Source: CAZWSE01 sp964636575
GTDB lineage: Bacteria; Pseudomonadota; Alphaproteobacteria; Rhodobacterales; Rhodobacteraceae
Assembly (NCBI GenBank): GCA_964636575.1
Contig: CAZWSE010000153.1
Location: 1-5,752, forward strand
Length of the DNA stretch: 5,752 nucleotides
Direction: 5' to 3'
Part shown: positions 5,521-5,752 of the stretch, one piece after another
How positions within the stretch are numbered: the stretch's first letter is position 1
How the letters are laid out: every line of letters starts with the position of its first letter
Made by a program: the position numbers and the translations under genes
The notes under the pieces: generated by a model
Seen by the model: the letters and a program-made list of their open reading frames with translations, nothing else
What the model was told of the DNA's origin: nothing
The model's database searches: none

Positions 5521-5550
5521 GCAAAGCAGGCCCCGCTGCGGTTTGCAAAC
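5521..5550. repeat. Bulged hairpin overlapping a perfect 10-bp palindrome
   Basis: GCAAA (5521-5525) pairs with TTTGC (5542-5546), and GCAG (5526-5529) with CTGC (5536-5539). The result is a 9-bp stem with a GG bulge and a GCCCCG loop. The right arm is part of GTTTGCAAAC (5541-5550), a perfect palindrome. There is no T-tract on either side, so it does not look like an intrinsic terminator; operator or structural use is possible. Confidence 0.45.
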
Positions 5551-5586
5551 GAAGGCCATCGACTTTGAAACACGTACTCGGGCGGG

Positions 5587-5636
5587 AAGCGGACCTTAGC
5601 TGCACGGTGCACAAAGGTTTTCTAAGCGGACTTAGC
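5587..5636. repeat. Degenerate direct repeat flanking a small dyad
   Basis: AAGCGGACCTTAGC (5587-5600) recurs as AAGCGGACTTAGC (5624-5636), one base shorter, with a 37-bp period. Between and overlapping them is a dyad: ACCTT (5593-5597) with AAGGT (5614-5618), and TGCA with TGCA around CGG (5601-5611). It may be a remnant of a dispersed intergenic repeat, a type I associate with Roseobacter-group genomes. Confidence 0.45.
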
Positions 5637-5752
5637 GGGCATTGACGTTTGGGCATGTTGCTGACGCAGCATTTTCGCTCAGTTGCAGTAAGGTGTATAC
5701 TGCAGTGCAGCAAATTTTACCAGAGCAGCCATTCAAGCCGGTAGAATATGGT

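Larger units (their letters stand above)
5377..5752. other. Gene-free 376-bp region upstream of the crotonase gene
   Basis: No credible gene is present on either strand. Minus-strand frames here give Ser/Pro/Arg-rich sequences with no recognisable domain, and one runs into the crotonase start in another frame. The region holds a G-rich tract (5484-5521), a bulged hairpin next to a perfect palindrome (5521-5550), and a near-duplicate AAGCGGAC(C)TTAGC pair. It also contains a good TATACT -10-like hexamer at 5696-5701 without a good -35. The 13-mer GCCCCGCTGCGGT occurs at 5387-5399 and again at 5530-5542. It presumably carries the crotonase promoter, which I could not pin down. Confidence 0.6.

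Noticed and set aside
5659..5675. Small hairpin TGCTG-ACG-CAGCA followed by TTTT as a terminator
   Set aside because: The stem is only 5 bp with a short T tract, and there is no gene upstream for it to end.
5327..5713. Minus-strand frames of 128 and 79 codons upstream of and overlapping the crotonase start
   Set aside because: Low-complexity Ser/Pro/Arg-rich translation, no domain, passage through the G-rich tract, and overlap with the crotonase start in another frame make them unlikely genes.

Overview
The window looks like a chromosomal stretch from an alphaproteobacterium, most likely a member of the Rhodobacterales (Roseobacter group). The basis is GC-rich codon use in the central genes, a tRNA-Trp of alphaproteobacterial type, TTAA-N7-TTAA (CtrA-like) sites, and a 58-residue basic protein that resembles small hypothetical proteins I associate with this group. 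The assignment is inference, not a database result.

Left part (1-1832): a small four-helix membrane protein of unknown function (49-459, start uncertain) and a secreted TPR-repeat protein (531-1832) with its own promoter and ribosome binding site. From the left edge to about position 1479 the codons are unlike the rest of the window: Gly is nearly always GGG/GGA and Arg is mostly CGG/CGA. Use then switches to GGC/GGT and CGT/CGC inside the TPR gene.

Middle part (1833-4160): a 236-bp intergenic region with a near-perfect inverted repeat (1973-1990), then a tight two-gene operon 4 bp apart. It encodes a double-hotdog MaoC/HTD2-type acyl-CoA hydratase (2069-2914) and a class III (CaiB/BaiF) CoA-transferase (2919-4160). 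The pairing matches the mesaconyl-C4-CoA hydratase/mesaconyl-CoA transferase and itaconyl-CoA hydratase/itaconate CoA-transferase type. A plausible job is activating a C5 (methyl-branched) dicarboxylic acid as its CoA thioester and hydrating it. No lyase, dehydrogenase or regulator gene is visible.

Right part (4161-5752): tRNA-Trp (CCA) with its own promoter and an intrinsic terminator, then a TTAA-N7-TTAA site. Next comes a 58-aa gene whose predicted promoter places transcription start on its ATG (leaderless mRNA). It converges on a minus-strand crotonase-family gene (4702-5376) that keeps one of the two enoyl-CoA hydratase glutamates. The last 376 bp carry no credible gene but hold a G-rich tract, a palindrome-linked hairpin and a short degenerate direct repeat.

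No CRISPR array, insertion sequence, phage gene or clear defence system was seen. The most notable signals are the codon-use switch inside one gene, the leaderless small gene near a CtrA-like box, and the crotonase active-site change.
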